Shown here: piece by piece, positions 20,417-29,547 of the stretch
How the letters are laid out: each line of letters begins with the position of its first letter
How positions within the stretch are numbered: position 1 is the stretch's first letter
NCBI RefSeq assembly: GCF_000252165.1
Contig: NZ_BAET01000013.1
Coordinates: 1 to 64,000 of the forward strand
DNA from: Glaciecola punicea ACAM 611
GTDB taxonomy: Bacteria > Pseudomonadota > Gammaproteobacteria > Enterobacterales > Alteromonadaceae
Direction of reading: 5' to 3'
DNA: 64,000 nucleotides
Position numbers and translations under genes: made by a program
The notes under the pieces: generated by a model
The model's database searches: none
Seen by the model: the letters and a program-made list of their open reading frames with translations, nothing else
Told to the model about the DNA's origin: nothing

Positions 20417-20908
20417 CTAGCTTAACGGAATTTGTACGCTTGTAGCGACAATTTCATACACAATACCGGGTCTTATTGCGGCTGACTCGGTTTGTAGGTC
20501 GTCGGTAAAATGCGCGGCTTGTTGCTGGCTCATCTCTTTTTGAATCAATTCTCCCGCTAGCAGCACTGTTTTACCGCTGCTGTCGGTGGGAATGAAAAAG
20601 CCGTAGTCTTTGAACGAAACGCGTAAAACATGTTCATCTTGCTGAGCAATAAAAAAGCAGCCTTTCTTTTGACACACCTTTGCAATTTTCGTCTCTACTT
20701 GAAAGGGTTTGCCTAGGTGCTTGCTCGAATCATTAGCTAATTCAGCGATGGTAACTTTTTCAAGTGACGTGTTTAGCGCTTGCCCGAAGGTTTCGCTTAT
20801 GGCATTTTTTACGACAGGCTCTGATAAGCGAAGCGTATCGCTAAGAGCAAAGCTGTGGCTGCTTATTAAGGCGCTTAATATAATGCTACAGGATATTAAT
20901 TTTTTCAT
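20417..20908 (-). CDS. Exported DUF4920-like protein
   Basis: 163 residues with an N-terminal signal peptide ending near SSHSFA. The core (about residues 54-145) contains VCQKKGCFFIAQ and VSFKDYGFFIPTDSSGK, a pattern I associate with the DUF4920 family of secreted proteins of unknown function; the two cysteines of QKKGC could bind metal. It starts two bases after the end of the prolyl oligopeptidase gene on the same strand, so the two are probably cotranscribed. Confidence 0.65.
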   Translation of the reverse strand: MKKLISCSIILSALISSHSFALSDTLRLSEPVVKNAISETFGQALNTSLEKVTIAELANDSSKHLGKPFQVETKIAKVCQKKGCFFIAQQDEHVLRVSFKDYGFFIPTDSSGKTVLLAGELIQKEMSQQQAAHFTDDLQTESAAIRPGIVYEIVATSVQIPLS

Positions 20909-20910
20909 AT

Positions 20911-23148
20911 TTACTGTGTGATGCCATGCGACGCTAACATAAATGCGAATTCTTCCGCATTATCACGCAATCGCCCATAGCGACCGCTGTTCGCAAAATG
21001 ACCCGCGCCCATGTTAATGCGCATAATCAATAAATTGTCATCGGTTTTTAATTCGCGCATTCTTGCCGTCCATTTAGCGGGTTCCCAGTAGGTTACACGC
21101 GGGTCATTTAAACCGCCGGTGACTAGCATGGGCGGATAATCAACGCGGGCAATGTTGTCGTAGGGCGAGTATGCTTGAATAAGATCAAAGGCAGCTGTGT
21201 CTTCAATGGGGTTACCCCATTCACTCCACTCTGGCGGAGTGAGCGGCAAATTTGCATCAAGCATCGTGTTTAGCACGTCAACGAAGGGCACACCCAGGGT
21301 GACTGAACGCCATAGTGTGGGCGCTTGTATTGTCACAGCGCCCATTAGTTTACCGCCTGCACTGCGTCCAGAAATGCTGATATTTCCCGCTTGGACATAG
21401 TTTTGAGACACTAAGTAATTAGCCACATCTACAAAGTCGTTGAAGGTATTGTTGCGCTGAGTCAACTTACCATCTAAATACCACTGATGGCCTAACATGT
21501 CGCTGCCGCGCACATGGGCTATGGCGTATGAAAAACCGCGATCAAGCAGACTAAGGCGCGTGCTAGAAAAACTAGGCCTTATGGTCATCCCGTAGGCGCC
21601 ATATCCATATAAATGCATAGGCTGATAGCCATCTTTTTTGAAGTCTTTGTGATACACGATGGTAACTGGCACTAGCACGCCGTCGCGAGCAGGGGCCATA
21701 AGTCGTTCAGTGACATACTGTGACTTATCGTAACCTGAGGGAATTTCTTGCACCTTTTTAATGACTAATTTTTTATCTGCTAGATAATAGTCAAAAACAG
21801 TGCTTGGTGTAATCATTGAATCATAGTTTATACGAATAAAGTCCTGATTAAACTCTGGGTTCATGCCGTTAGATACCGCAAAGACAGATTCAGGAAAAAC
21901 AATATCGTGTGAGTTGTCTGCATAATCAGAAATAGTAAAGCGCTCAATGCCGTTTTCTCTAGAGACAATAGACATAAAGTTCTTAAACAACTGCATGCCG
22001 ATAAAGTAGCGTTCATCCGAGCCTGCAATAAGCGTTTCCCAGTTTGCATAAGCAGGGTTGTTGTCAGCCACTTTTGCTAGTCTTGAATTGACGTGGGTGT
22101 CGTTTGCGACAATATAGAAATAGCCGTTAGCATGATCAATACTGGCGATAAACGCCTGTTCTCTAGACACTAACAACACCGGCTTTGCACTGAGGTTGTT
22201 AGCGGGTAGGACATATACTTCGCTAATTTCACTTTGCCCACTGCCCAGTAACAAAAACTCATTTGAGCTAGTCATATTAAAATTCATGAAATAGCTGTCG
22301 TCTTTTTCACTTAACAGCGCAATATCGTCTTGCTGGCTAGTGCCTAATGTATGCAGGTTAATACTGGTTGTAAACCAGCGGTCTTTGTCAAGCTGACCGT
22401 ATACGAGTGACTGACTGTCGGCGCTAAAGCTTATTTCTCCGCTGGTATCGCTTAACTGGTCAGCCAGTAATTTACCGGTGTTTAGGTCTTTAATGACTAT
22501 CGTGTAGCGCTCATCGCCGTTGGTATTGTAAGAATATGCGAGGTATTGATTATTGGGGCTTATTTCCCAATCGCCCATGCTGAAATAATCATAGGGCTTG
22601 GCTAGTTCAGTTACATTTAAGAATATTTTATCGCCGCTGTTGGCGTCACTATTACTGTTATTATCAGAATTTAAAGTAGTGTCGTTACTTGCTGTGTCTA
22701 ACTTACGACGAGTATAAGTGCGATACTCTCCACCTTCGTTAAAAAATGATGTGTATTCGTAACCGTTTTCAATCCATGGTAGTGAACTTTCTTGGTCGTT
22801 AGTACGGCCCTTAAATTCTTCAAACAAGGTGTCTACTAAAGGTGTTTTAGGCGCAATAAAGGCATTGAAATACGCGTTTTCTTCATTCAAATAATCGATA
22901 ATGGCGCTGTCGTTTACCTCTGGATAGTCTGCGTCTTTTAACCAGTTGTAATGATCACTAATGGTCTTGCCATGATGCGTTGCTGTAAACGGAATTTTAT
23001 TGGCAACGGGGGCGACGATGCTGAGCGTTTTGAGTGTAGGTTCTTGGATTGTTTTTTCAGGCATTGTAGACTCTTGAGAAGGTGAACAAGCCGTTAGTAT
23101 CGAAATACTTAACACCGACATTATGGGCAACATTAAACGGTGAAGCAT
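20911..23148 (-). CDS. S9 family prolyl oligopeptidase, lipoprotein
   Basis: 745 residues. The N-terminus carries a lipobox (LTAC, residues ~18-21), so it should be a periplasmic or outer-membrane lipoprotein peptidase, like oligopeptidase B. A seven-bladed propeller domain (about 70-470) precedes an alpha/beta-hydrolase domain with Ser596 (SGRSAGG), Asp682 (GLNDPRV) and His717 (GAGHF). It cleaves short peptides after basic residues or proline; which cannot be said here. An Asn/Ser/Asp-rich insertion lies at 22633-22702. The DUF4920-like gene follows directly. Confidence 0.88.
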   Translation of the reverse strand: MLHRLMLPIMSVLSISILTACSPSQESTMPEKTIQEPTLKTLSIVAPVANKIPFTATHHGKTISDHYNWLKDADYPEVNDSAIIDYLNEENAYFNAFIAPKTPLVDTLFEEFKGRTNDQESSLPWIENGYEYTSFFNEGGEYRTYTRRKLDTASNDTTLNSDNNSNSDANSGDKIFLNVTELAKPYDYFSMGDWEISPNNQYLAYSYNTNGDERYTIVIKDLNTGKLLADQLSDTSGEISFSADSQSLVYGQLDKDRWFTTSINLHTLGTSQQDDIALLSEKDDSYFMNFNMTSSNEFLLLGSGQSEISEVYVLPANNLSAKPVLLVSREQAFIASIDHANGYFYIVANDTHVNSRLAKVADNNPAYANWETLIAGSDERYFIGMQLFKNFMSIVSRENGIERFTISDYADNSHDIVFPESVFAVSNGMNPEFNQDFIRINYDSMITPSTVFDYYLADKKLVIKKVQEIPSGYDKSQYVTERLMAPARDGVLVPVTIVYHKDFKKDGYQPMHLYGYGAYGMTIRPSFSSTRLSLLDRGFSYAIAHVRGSDMLGHQWYLDGKLTQRNNTFNDFVDVANYLVSQNYVQAGNISISGRSAGGKLMGAVTIQAPTLWRSVTLGVPFVDVLNTMLDANLPLTPPEWSEWGNPIEDTAAFDLIQAYSPYDNIARVDYPPMLVTGGLNDPRVTYWEPAKWTARMRELKTDDNLLIMRINMGAGHFANSGRYGRLRDNAEEFAFMLASHGITQ

Positions 23149-23434
23149 GGTTTTTCCTTATTACAATAACAGCTTGATGTAAGCCACAGAACGCCATGAC
23201 TCGAGAATAGAAATCTTATCAAAAATACCATTAGTGGGCCGTCATAACAAGATAATCAAGTGCTTGTGGCATTATTGACGAACAGCTTAGGTTTTGCTTT
23301 ATGTCGTGGGAGTATTGGGCAAGGTAATACTTTTACGCAATTTGCCTATTTATTTTACTAATGTGCGCGTAACAGGCACACTCTAGGTATATGTTAATTG
23401 TAAACGTGCGCAACGGGCAAAAAAGGAAGTCGCA

Positions 23435-23686
23435 GTGAAATACATTGTACTAGCATTAATTTACGCCTATGTCGCGTTCATGGCGTGGTCGGCGTTTGGG
23501 TGGTTAGGTATTGCTTATGTAGGGATAGTGCCTCTTCCGTTTTTCTTTTTTAGCTATTTGATGCGAAGGCGACAGCAAATGGGCAACATAGATCCACATC
23601 AGCCTTTAACAATTTGGTCGTCGCCCATTCCTTATTTTTCAATTATTTTTGTGGCACTCATTGTGTTTAATTTTGTGGTGTTTTAA
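23435..23686 (+). CDS. Small membrane protein, unknown
   Basis: 83 residues starting at GTG 23435, preceded by AAGGAAG. Three hydrophobic segments (about 1-18, 22-43 and 61-82) are separated by a short basic stretch (MRRRQQMG), suggesting an inner-membrane protein. No family is recognised. It runs convergently into the gamma-glutamyltransferase gene eight bases away. The 286-bp region before it (23149-23434) shows no other gene. Confidence 0.6.
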   Translation: MKYIVLALIYAYVAFMAWSAFGWLGIAYVGIVPLPFFFFSYLMRRRQQMGNIDPHQPLTIWSSPIPYFSIIFVALIVFNFVVF

Positions 23687-23694
23687 ACCTACCG

Positions 23695-25418
23695 TCAGTC
23701 CACATTTTCAACTATTGCTTTGCCGCGGCCGCGTGCTTCTGAGGCCGCTTCAAGCCCATTACCTCTGTTCACGATAATGTGTAGATCACCAAACTGGCTG
23801 GTTTTGCTGGTGTATCCCATTGCTTCTAAAGCTTGCATAGTCTCTTGAGGCATTGCTTCATGATACCAAATTTCATCTTTAGGCAGTAACTGATGATGAA
23901 ATCTAGGCGAATCAACCACGCTTTGCACCGGCATTGAAAACTCTAAGGCGTTTAGAATACTTAAATACACCGAAGACAATATTGTGGTGCCGCCCGGCGA
24001 ACCTGTCACCATCGCAATATTTCCGTCTTTTAGCACAATGGTTGGTGTCATGCTGCTGAGCATTCTTTTGAAGGGTTGAATTTCATTGGCGACGCCGCCT
24101 ACAGCACCAAAAAAGTTCGGCACGCCGCGCTTTACACTAAAGTCGTCCATTTCATCGTTGAGTAAAAAGCCTGCGCCTGCTACCACCATGCCACTGCCAA
24201 AGCCTAAATTAATAGTGGTGGTATTAGACACCGCGTTGCCGTGCTTATCGACAATTGAGAAATGTGTGGTTTGTTCGCTTTGCGCTAAGCCCGGACGAAT
24301 GGCGCTGGTATCTGAAATCGCGTTAATGTTAATGGAACTGGCGCGCTTGGCGATATACTCCGGTGCTAGCAGCTCGGTTTTGGGTACTTCAAAAAAGTCG
24401 GGATCGCCCAAATACTCAGCGCGATCGGCAAACACGCGCTTACCCGCTTCGGCTAAAATATGAACGTATAAAGGGCTATTGTGGGCAATAGTTTGATTCG
24501 GCACGCGCGCTTTAACCGCGTCGTACATTTGTAGCCACTGGGCCACCGCTATACCGCCTGAGCTTGGAGGAGCCGCGCTTATTACTTTATATTCACGCCA
24601 TTGACTAATAATGGGTGCACGCCATTTAGACTCATACTGCACTAAATCGCTGCGTGAAATAAGGCCGCCATGTTGTTGCATAAACTGTTCAATTAACAAA
24701 GCGGTTTCGCCTTTGTAAAAACCGTCTTCCCCTAATGTTTGAATGCGCGATAAGGTAGCTGCGAGTTCTGGCTGTACAAACAATTTTCCGGCTTTGGCAG
24801 ACGCAAAATAGTCGGCAAAATTCACGCTTATATTTTGTTCTTGTAAATATTCAATGTATTGGGCAATGCTATCGGCGAGCATTTTAGGCATAACAAAGCC
24901 GTCTTTTGCAAGCGCCACCGCCGGTGCGAGTAACTGCTCCCATGGCATAGAGCCATATTTTTTATGTAAGGCCCACATGCCCGACACTGAGCCAGGCACG
25001 CCCGACGCTAACACACCGTAGATAGACTGATTGGTGTTTACCTCGCCGTCTTTGTTTAAGTACATATCGCGATGGGCGTTTTGTGGGGCGACTTCGCGGT
25101 AGTCTAAAAAGTCGTTTGCTCCTTCATAATGAATAACCATGAAGCCACCGCCGCCAATGTTACCGGCTTCAGGCAATGTGACGGCTAAGCTGAAGTGGGC
25201 TGCAATAGCAGCGTCAACCGCGTTGCCGCCGTTATTTAACACATCCATTGCTACGCTTGCTGCAAAACTGTCGGGCATAGCGACCGCCTGCTGGGCCTGT
25301 TTTTTTGTTTTTCGGGAGGTGTTGATGATACGTTTTGTGTGTTACAGCCGGCAAGGCTGATAAAAAAAGCGGTCATTAAGAAGGGGAAAATTAAGCGATA
25401 TTGGTTAGTGGATTTCAT
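23695..25418 (-). CDS. ggt: Gamma-glutamyltransferase with frame break after lipoprotein signal
   Basis: The body (23695-25278, 527 aa from an internal ATG) is a gamma-glutamyltranspeptidase: NNGGNAVDAA and NIGGGGFM near the start, the autocleavage Thr in TTHFSIVDKHGNAVS (Thr337 of the body), and the GSPGG loop. It hydrolyses or transfers gamma-glutamyl groups, e.g. from glutathione, outside the cytoplasm. The export signal is missing from this frame. A perfect lipoprotein signal (start 25418, LAGC box) lies directly upstream in the frame one base away. The frames meet at a run of seven A (T7 at 25300-25306 on +). One extra A, or a -1 shift at A_AAA_AAC, would join them into one ~574-residue lipoprotein. 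Confidence 0.8.
25251..25418 (-). other. Leader frame with lipoprotein signal for gamma-glutamyltransferase
   Basis: Reading from ATG 25418, a 55-codon frame encodes a basic start, a hydrophobic core (LIFPFLMTAFFISL) and the lipobox LAGC, then a polar linker. Past the A7 run it continues out of frame and stops at 25251-25253. The transferase-body frame has its own upstream stop inside this leader, so the two overlap only across the A-rich stretch. Confidence 0.7.
25300..25306 (-). promoter_or_regulatory. Candidate slippery site (A7; A_AAA_AAC in leader frame)
   Basis: In the leader frame the codons are CAA AAA AAC, giving the heptamer A_AAA_AAC in exactly the register needed for -1 slippage. 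A shift there makes CAG GCC the next codons, which is the transferase frame. The same A7 run could also allow transcriptional slippage or be an assembly length error. Confidence 0.45.
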
Positions 25419-25632
25419 TAATTACTCAGTTGATTTTATACGATAAGCACACGGTAAATTTTTATAAACGGCTAATGACAGTGTGATAGCTTGGATGATT
25501 CCCCACTTTACACAACATTGGCGTTTGATTCGATATCTTTGTGTTTAATGCTTTATACCGTTGGCGTAATGAAGTTTTGTATTTGAAGCTTAGCCATTGG
25601 TAGGCGCGGTAACATAAACGGGAAATGGCGTT

Positions 25633-25740
25633 ATGGAAGATGGCGATATGCTGCATAAGTCAGGCGCAGTAACGCCCTCTCGTAACGACACTTGTTTATG
25701 CGGCAGTGGCAAAAAATTTAAGCGTTGTTGCCTAGCGTAA
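25633..25740 (+). CDS. SEC-C motif microprotein (35 aa)
   Basis: A 35-codon frame from ATG 25633 ends in a complete SEC-C zinc-binding motif: CLCGSGKKFKRCC, with Cys21, Cys23, Cys32 and Cys33. SEC-C motifs occur at the end of SecA, where they bind zinc and SecB or ribosomes, and in many small adaptor proteins. Here the motif is almost the entire protein. The ribosome site is weak (GGGA about 10 bases upstream). The frame is closed by a stop shortly upstream, so a longer protein is excluded unless frameshifted. Confidence 0.55.
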   Translation: MEDGDMLHKSGAVTPSRNDTCLCGSGKKFKRCCLA

Positions 25741-25812
25741 TTGCTGTAAGGTATATATATTCTGGCGCCTTGAGTAAGTAATTGTGCTTTACCTTTTACG
25801 ATAGGCACCTAT

Positions 25813-25838
25813 GCTCGCTTTGTACTAGCGAGCCTTTT
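25813..25838 (+). terminator. Candidate Rho-independent terminator
   Basis: GCTCGCT (25813-25819) and AGCGAGC (25827-25833) form a 7-bp stem with a 7-base loop, followed by CTTTTG. The T run is short. It lies between the SEC-C frame and kynureninase. Confidence 0.45.
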
Positions 25839-25886
25839 GTATATGACTATTAGCGTTCAACCAAGCAAACATGGGAGTAGCCTAAA

Positions 25887-27209
25887 ATGCCGTCTAACCA
25901 TAAATTAGCAGCCGATTTACTAGCTAAGGCTAAAAAGTTAAATCAAGAAGACCCTTTAGCCTCGTTTAAAAGTGAGTTTTTACTGCCCCAAAACGTCATT
26001 TATGTCGATGGAAACTCCTTAGGCCCCCTAAGTAAAGCGGCCAAAAATAGGGCGGTAGAGGTGGTGGAGCAGCAGTGGGGAAACAGTTTAATTAGCAGCT
26101 GGAATGTGCATGACTGGATTAACTTACCAACAACAGTGGGTAACAAAATAGCCAAGCTGATAGGCGCGGCGCCTAATACGGTTATTTGCTGCGATTCTAT
26201 TTCAGTTAACTTGTTTAAATTGCTAAGCGCTGCGTTATTACTTAGCGCTAAGCAAGCCGCGGATGACAAAACCGATGCGCGCACCCTAATATTATCTCAA
26301 AAGGATAATTTTCCAACCGATTTATACATGGTGCAAGGGTTGGGCCAGCTGTTAAATAGTGGCACACAAACAAAGCTTGAGTTAATGAGTGTTGACAGCA
26401 AAGATATAACCCGCAGCATTGAAGAACATGGTCATCGTATAGCGGTACTTATGCTCACGCATGTGAATTTTAGAAATGGCGATATTCACGATTTGCAGGC
26501 ACTAACCGAGCTTGCTCACGCTAAGGGAATTTTAGTGTTATGGGATTTAGCGCACAGTGCAGGCGTGTTGCCTTTAGCGCTTGAAGAGTGTGAGGTAGAT
26601 TTTGCCGTAGGCTGCACCTATAAATATTTAAACGGTGGCCCGGGCGCACCAGGTTTTGCCTATGTAGCTGAACGTTTATTACCCGATTTACAACAGCCGC
26701 TAAGTGGCTGGCTGGGGCATAAAAAGCCCTTTGATTTTGAGCATGATTACGAAAAAGCCGCAGGTATTGAGCAGCTTTTATGCGGAACCCCGAGTATTAT
26801 CTCTATGAGCGTTTTAGACGCCGCACTAGACATGTTTGAAACAATAAGCGTGAGCGATTTGCGCGCTAAATCAATTGCGCTAAACGACTTTTTTCAATCT
26901 TGCGTTGAGCAAATAAATGCTAGCTACTCACCCAGTGACTCGCCACTTGTCTTAGCATGTAACGAGCAGGCTCAAATGCGCGGCAGCCAAATTTCTTACA
27001 AGCATCCACACGCCTATGCCATTTGCCAAGCATTAATAAGCGAAGGTGTAATAAGCGATTTCAGGTCGCCCGATATTTTGCGCATTGGTTTTTCGCCGTT
27101 ATTTCTTCACTTTACCGACATGCTAAACGCGGCGCTGATATTAACTAGTATTGTGAGAACTAAGCGCTATACCCAGCCGCAGTTTTTGATAAAGAATAAG
27201 GTTACATAG
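25887..27209 (+). CDS. kynU: Kynureninase
   Basis: 440-residue PLP-dependent aminotransferase-fold enzyme that cleaves kynurenine or 3-hydroxykynurenine to anthranilate or 3-hydroxyanthranilate plus alanine, in tryptophan catabolism or the de novo NAD route. Family signatures are YVDGNSLGPLSKAA at the start, WDLAHSAGVLPL, and the PLP lysine Lys246 in CTYKYLNGGPGAPGF. ATG 25887 follows GGGAGTAG. No other kynurenine pathway gene is in the window. The bufferin operon follows after 171 bp. Confidence 0.9.
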   Translation: MPSNHKLAADLLAKAKKLNQEDPLASFKSEFLLPQNVIYVDGNSLGPLSKAAKNRAVEVVEQQWGNSLISSWNVHDWINLPTTVGNKIAKLIGAAPNTVICCDSISVNLFKLLSAALLLSAKQAADDKTDARTLILSQKDNFPTDLYMVQGLGQLLNSGTQTKLELMSVDSKDITRSIEEHGHRIAVLMLTHVNFRNGDIHDLQALTELAHAKGILVLWDLAHSAGVLPLALEECEVDFAVGCTYKYLNGGPGAPGFAYVAERLLPDLQQPLSGWLGHKKPFDFEHDYEKAAGIEQLLCGTPSIISMSVLDAALDMFETISVSDLRAKSIALNDFFQSCVEQINASYSPSDSPLVLACNEQAQMRGSQISYKHPHAYAICQALISEGVISDFRSPDILRIGFSPLFLHFTDMLNAALILTSIVRTKRYTQPQFLIKNKVT

Positions 27210-27380
27210 GGGTCGCAAGGTAGTAATATCAACATCGAAAAATACATCTTTACCAGCGCTTTACGTTTGCACTAAATAGGCTAATGATGAAAACGCAGAA
27301 GTATTTTACCAGTTTGCTATAGTAACGCGTGTTTTTTGACTATTTGATGCGCTATTACTGAAAATTAAAAAGGAATGATT

Positions 27381-27695
27381 ATGAAAACGAATATTGCTGT
27401 CGTCGCTGCCCTAGCCGCCGTAATGTCTCTAGGCGTAATTGATGCGGTTGATGCTGCTAAAAACAAAGAAAAATGCTACGGCGTGTCAAAGGCGGGTCAA
27501 AATGACTGTGGAAATTTAGCCGGCACTCACAGCTGCGCAGGTCAGTCTACTGTTGATAACGACATTGGTGAGTGGCGTTTAGTACCCGCAGGTACATGCA
27601 AAGACTTAGGCGGATTTGACGGTAATGAAGCGAAAAAAATGTTTCAAGAAATGCAGGCTGAGAAAAATGCAATTCAATATACAAACGCGGGCTAA
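27381..27695 (+). CDS. bufA: DUF2282 bufferin-type RiPP precursor
   Basis: 104 residues from ATG 27381, chosen over the ATG six bases earlier because AAAAAGGA is then well spaced. A Sec-type signal peptide (about 1-26) precedes a mature peptide with Cys32, Cys43, Cys52 and Cys73 in [20 protein letters not shown] and GTC contexts, the DUF2282 pattern. In described bufferins such cysteines are converted to thiooxazoles by the DUF692 partner and the exported peptide chelates copper. The polar tail after Cys73 (~30 residues) is an addition I cannot explain. The DUF692 and DUF2063 genes follow in the same direction. Confidence 0.85.
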   Translation: MKTNIAVVAALAAVMSLGVIDAVDAAKNKEKCYGVSKAGQNDCGNLAGTHSCAGQSTVDNDIGEWRLVPAGTCKDLGGFDGNEAKKMFQEMQAEKNAIQYTNAG

Positions 27696-27755
27696 GAAAA
27701 ACACAAGCAACTAATCCACCCTCAATGCTTAGTTGTTCTTCTATTAGGAGCTAGC

Positions 27756-28634
27756 GTGAACCCATTTTCAGTTACCGAGCAGCCCAATGGCCTTGTAGGT
27801 GTTGGGCTACGCCACCCTCACTATGCACAAGCTCTGTCTGACAATCCTATAAACACGCACATCGATTTTGTTGAGCTACACGCTGAGAACTTTTTTGCAA
27901 AAGGCGGCATAGCGCTTGAAGTGCTGCAAGACGCCGCACAAAAATACGACATCAGCATTCACGGCACGTCTTTAGGTTTAGGCTCAAATATGGCGCTACC
28001 ATGCGATACGCTTGCACAATTTGCGCACGTGGTTAACGTGAGTAATGCAAAGTGGGTGTCGGAACATTTATGCTTTAACAGGGCTTTGGTTGACGGGCAC
28101 GTGCTGCATTCAGGCGATTTGCTGCCGTTGGCATATAATCAAGCTTCTTTACGTGTATTAGCCACTAATATTGCTCAGGTGCAGGACAAACTCAAGCGGC
28201 CCATTTTAATTGAAAACCTGTCTTCTTATATCAGCATATCGCATATAGATCCCATGCAAGCAGATGAAATGAGCGAATTTGCGTTTTTAATTGCGCTTTG
28301 CCAGCAGGCGGGGTGTGGTTTATTGCTTGATCTCAATAATCTTATTGTAAATGCGTTGAATCAACAACAAGCCAATGTAGTTGACTATGTATATGAAAAT
28401 ATAAAACAAATACCCGCTCATTTGGTGGGTGAAATTCATTTAGCTGGCTTTAGTGACAACAAAGTGAATGGCTTTATTGTGGATGATCATGCAAGTGCGG
28501 TGTCTCCTCAATGTTGGGAATTATACACACGAGCAAAAGCGCTGTTTGGCAATGCGGCTACCTTAATAGAGTGGGACAATAAACTACCTACTTGGGAAGT
28601 GCTAGTGGGCGAAGCTCAAAAAGCCAGATTTTAA
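27756..28634 (+). CDS. bufB: DUF692 multinuclear non-heme iron oxidase (MNIO), bufferin modification
   Basis: 292-residue TIM-barrel enzyme of the DUF692 (MNIO) family. Starts at GTG 27756 after AGGAGCTAGC. Conserved metal-site segments are seen in order: GVGLRHPHY, DFVELHAENFF, SIHGTSLGLGS, WVSEHLCF, ILIENLSSY, LLDLNNLIVNA, GEIHLAGF and VDDHAS. Family members oxidise precursor cysteines using two or three iron ions. Position between a DUF2282 precursor and a DUF2063 gene identifies it as the modification enzyme of a bufferin operon. Confidence 0.88.
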   Translation: MNPFSVTEQPNGLVGVGLRHPHYAQALSDNPINTHIDFVELHAENFFAKGGIALEVLQDAAQKYDISIHGTSLGLGSNMALPCDTLAQFAHVVNVSNAKWVSEHLCFNRALVDGHVLHSGDLLPLAYNQASLRVLATNIAQVQDKLKRPILIENLSSYISISHIDPMQADEMSEFAFLIALCQQAGCGLLLDLNNLIVNALNQQQANVVDYVYENIKQIPAHLVGEIHLAGFSDNKVNGFIVDDHASAVSPQCWELYTRAKALFGNAATLIEWDNKLPTWEVLVGEAQKARF

Positions 28635-28635
28635 C

Positions 28636-29547
28636 ATGCGCTATCAATCTTTGCTTATTCAGGCTGTGTTTAATCAAGATAAAGATTCACCTGAAAAAAG
28701 CTTGAATAACACACAACAAGAAAATGAGCTTTCCAGCAAACTCATTACTAAACCATTTAATGACAATTCTGTAAATACATCAGCCGACAGCTCTTCCATG
28801 CAAGTAAACACACAAAACGCGCTCAGTGTTTATCGTAACAACTACATAATGAGTGGCATAAGAGCGCTGTCGATCACTTACAGCACTGTGTTTGCCATAA
28901 TGGATGAAGAAGACTTTCGCAAACTGTCGTTAGCGTATTTAAAAGCTTATCCCAAAACGTGCTTCGATTGGGCAGACTACGGGCAAGGCTTAAGTGAATT
29001 TATGCTTAGCATCGACGCGCTTACCAGCATGCCTTTTTTGCCCGAGCTTGCGGATATCGACTGGCGCTTAATGCAAATAGAGCGGGCGTCTAATAGAGCC
29101 TTTGATGCTGCGTCATTTTCGTTATTGCAAACTAAGCCCCCAGAAACACTTCGCTTTTTGCCCGGCATTGGCTTGCAGCTCACTGAGGCTTTATTTCCTG
29201 TTCAAGAACTTTACGAACTAGCGCATACCTATGAGGATGAGTGTCTTTCTCACAGCGCGCAAGTGCAAAAGCAGACAAGCAGTAATAAGGTGCAAGGTTT
29301 GATAAGTAGCGCGATAAAAAAGCCGACTTATCGCTCTATTGTTTTATGGAGGCAGCATTACAAAGGTCTATTTGAATACTGCGATGAAGCTACAAACAAT
29401 GCATTTCGCAGTATGCTCAGCAATAATAGTGTTAGCGATGTGCTCAGCCATTTTGGCGACGACCAAAGTGGCATGAGTAGGTGGCTACAGCAAAGCATAG
29501 CGTCGAAAAAAGTGTGTGCGATAGTTATTCGGGCGCGATCTTTATAA
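28636..29547 (+). CDS. bufC: DUF2063 bufferin partner protein
   Basis: 303 residues. The DUF2063 core is recognisable from ALSVYRNNYIMSGIRALSITYSTVFAIMDEEDF (written in part) through LADIDWRLMQIERAS; members are thought to present the precursor to the MNIO. Between the N-terminal LLIQAVFNQ helix and the core there is a ~45-residue polar insertion (28669-28815, rich in Ser, Asn, Gln and Thr) not usual for the family. Its start is one base after the bufB stop, so the two are coupled. The 3' end overlaps the convergent serine hydrolase gene by 23 bases. Confidence 0.82.
   Translation: MRYQSLLIQAVFNQDKDSPEKSLNNTQQENELSSKLITKPFNDNSVNTSADSSSMQVNTQNALSVYRNNYIMSGIRALSITYSTVFAIMDEEDFRKLSLAYLKAYPKTCFDWADYGQGLSEFMLSIDALTSMPFLPELADIDWRLMQIERASNRAFDAASFSLLQTKPPETLRFLPGIGLQLTEALFPVQELYELAHTYEDECLSHSAQVQKQTSSNKVQGLISSAIKKPTYRSIVLWRQHYKGLFEYCDEATNNAFRSMLSNNSVSDVLSHFGDDQSGMSRWLQQSIASKKVCAIVIRARSL

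Noticed and set aside
25887-29547. Kynureninase as part of the bufferin operon
   Set aside because: A 171-bp gap separates them, bufA has its own ribosome site, and no biochemical link is known.
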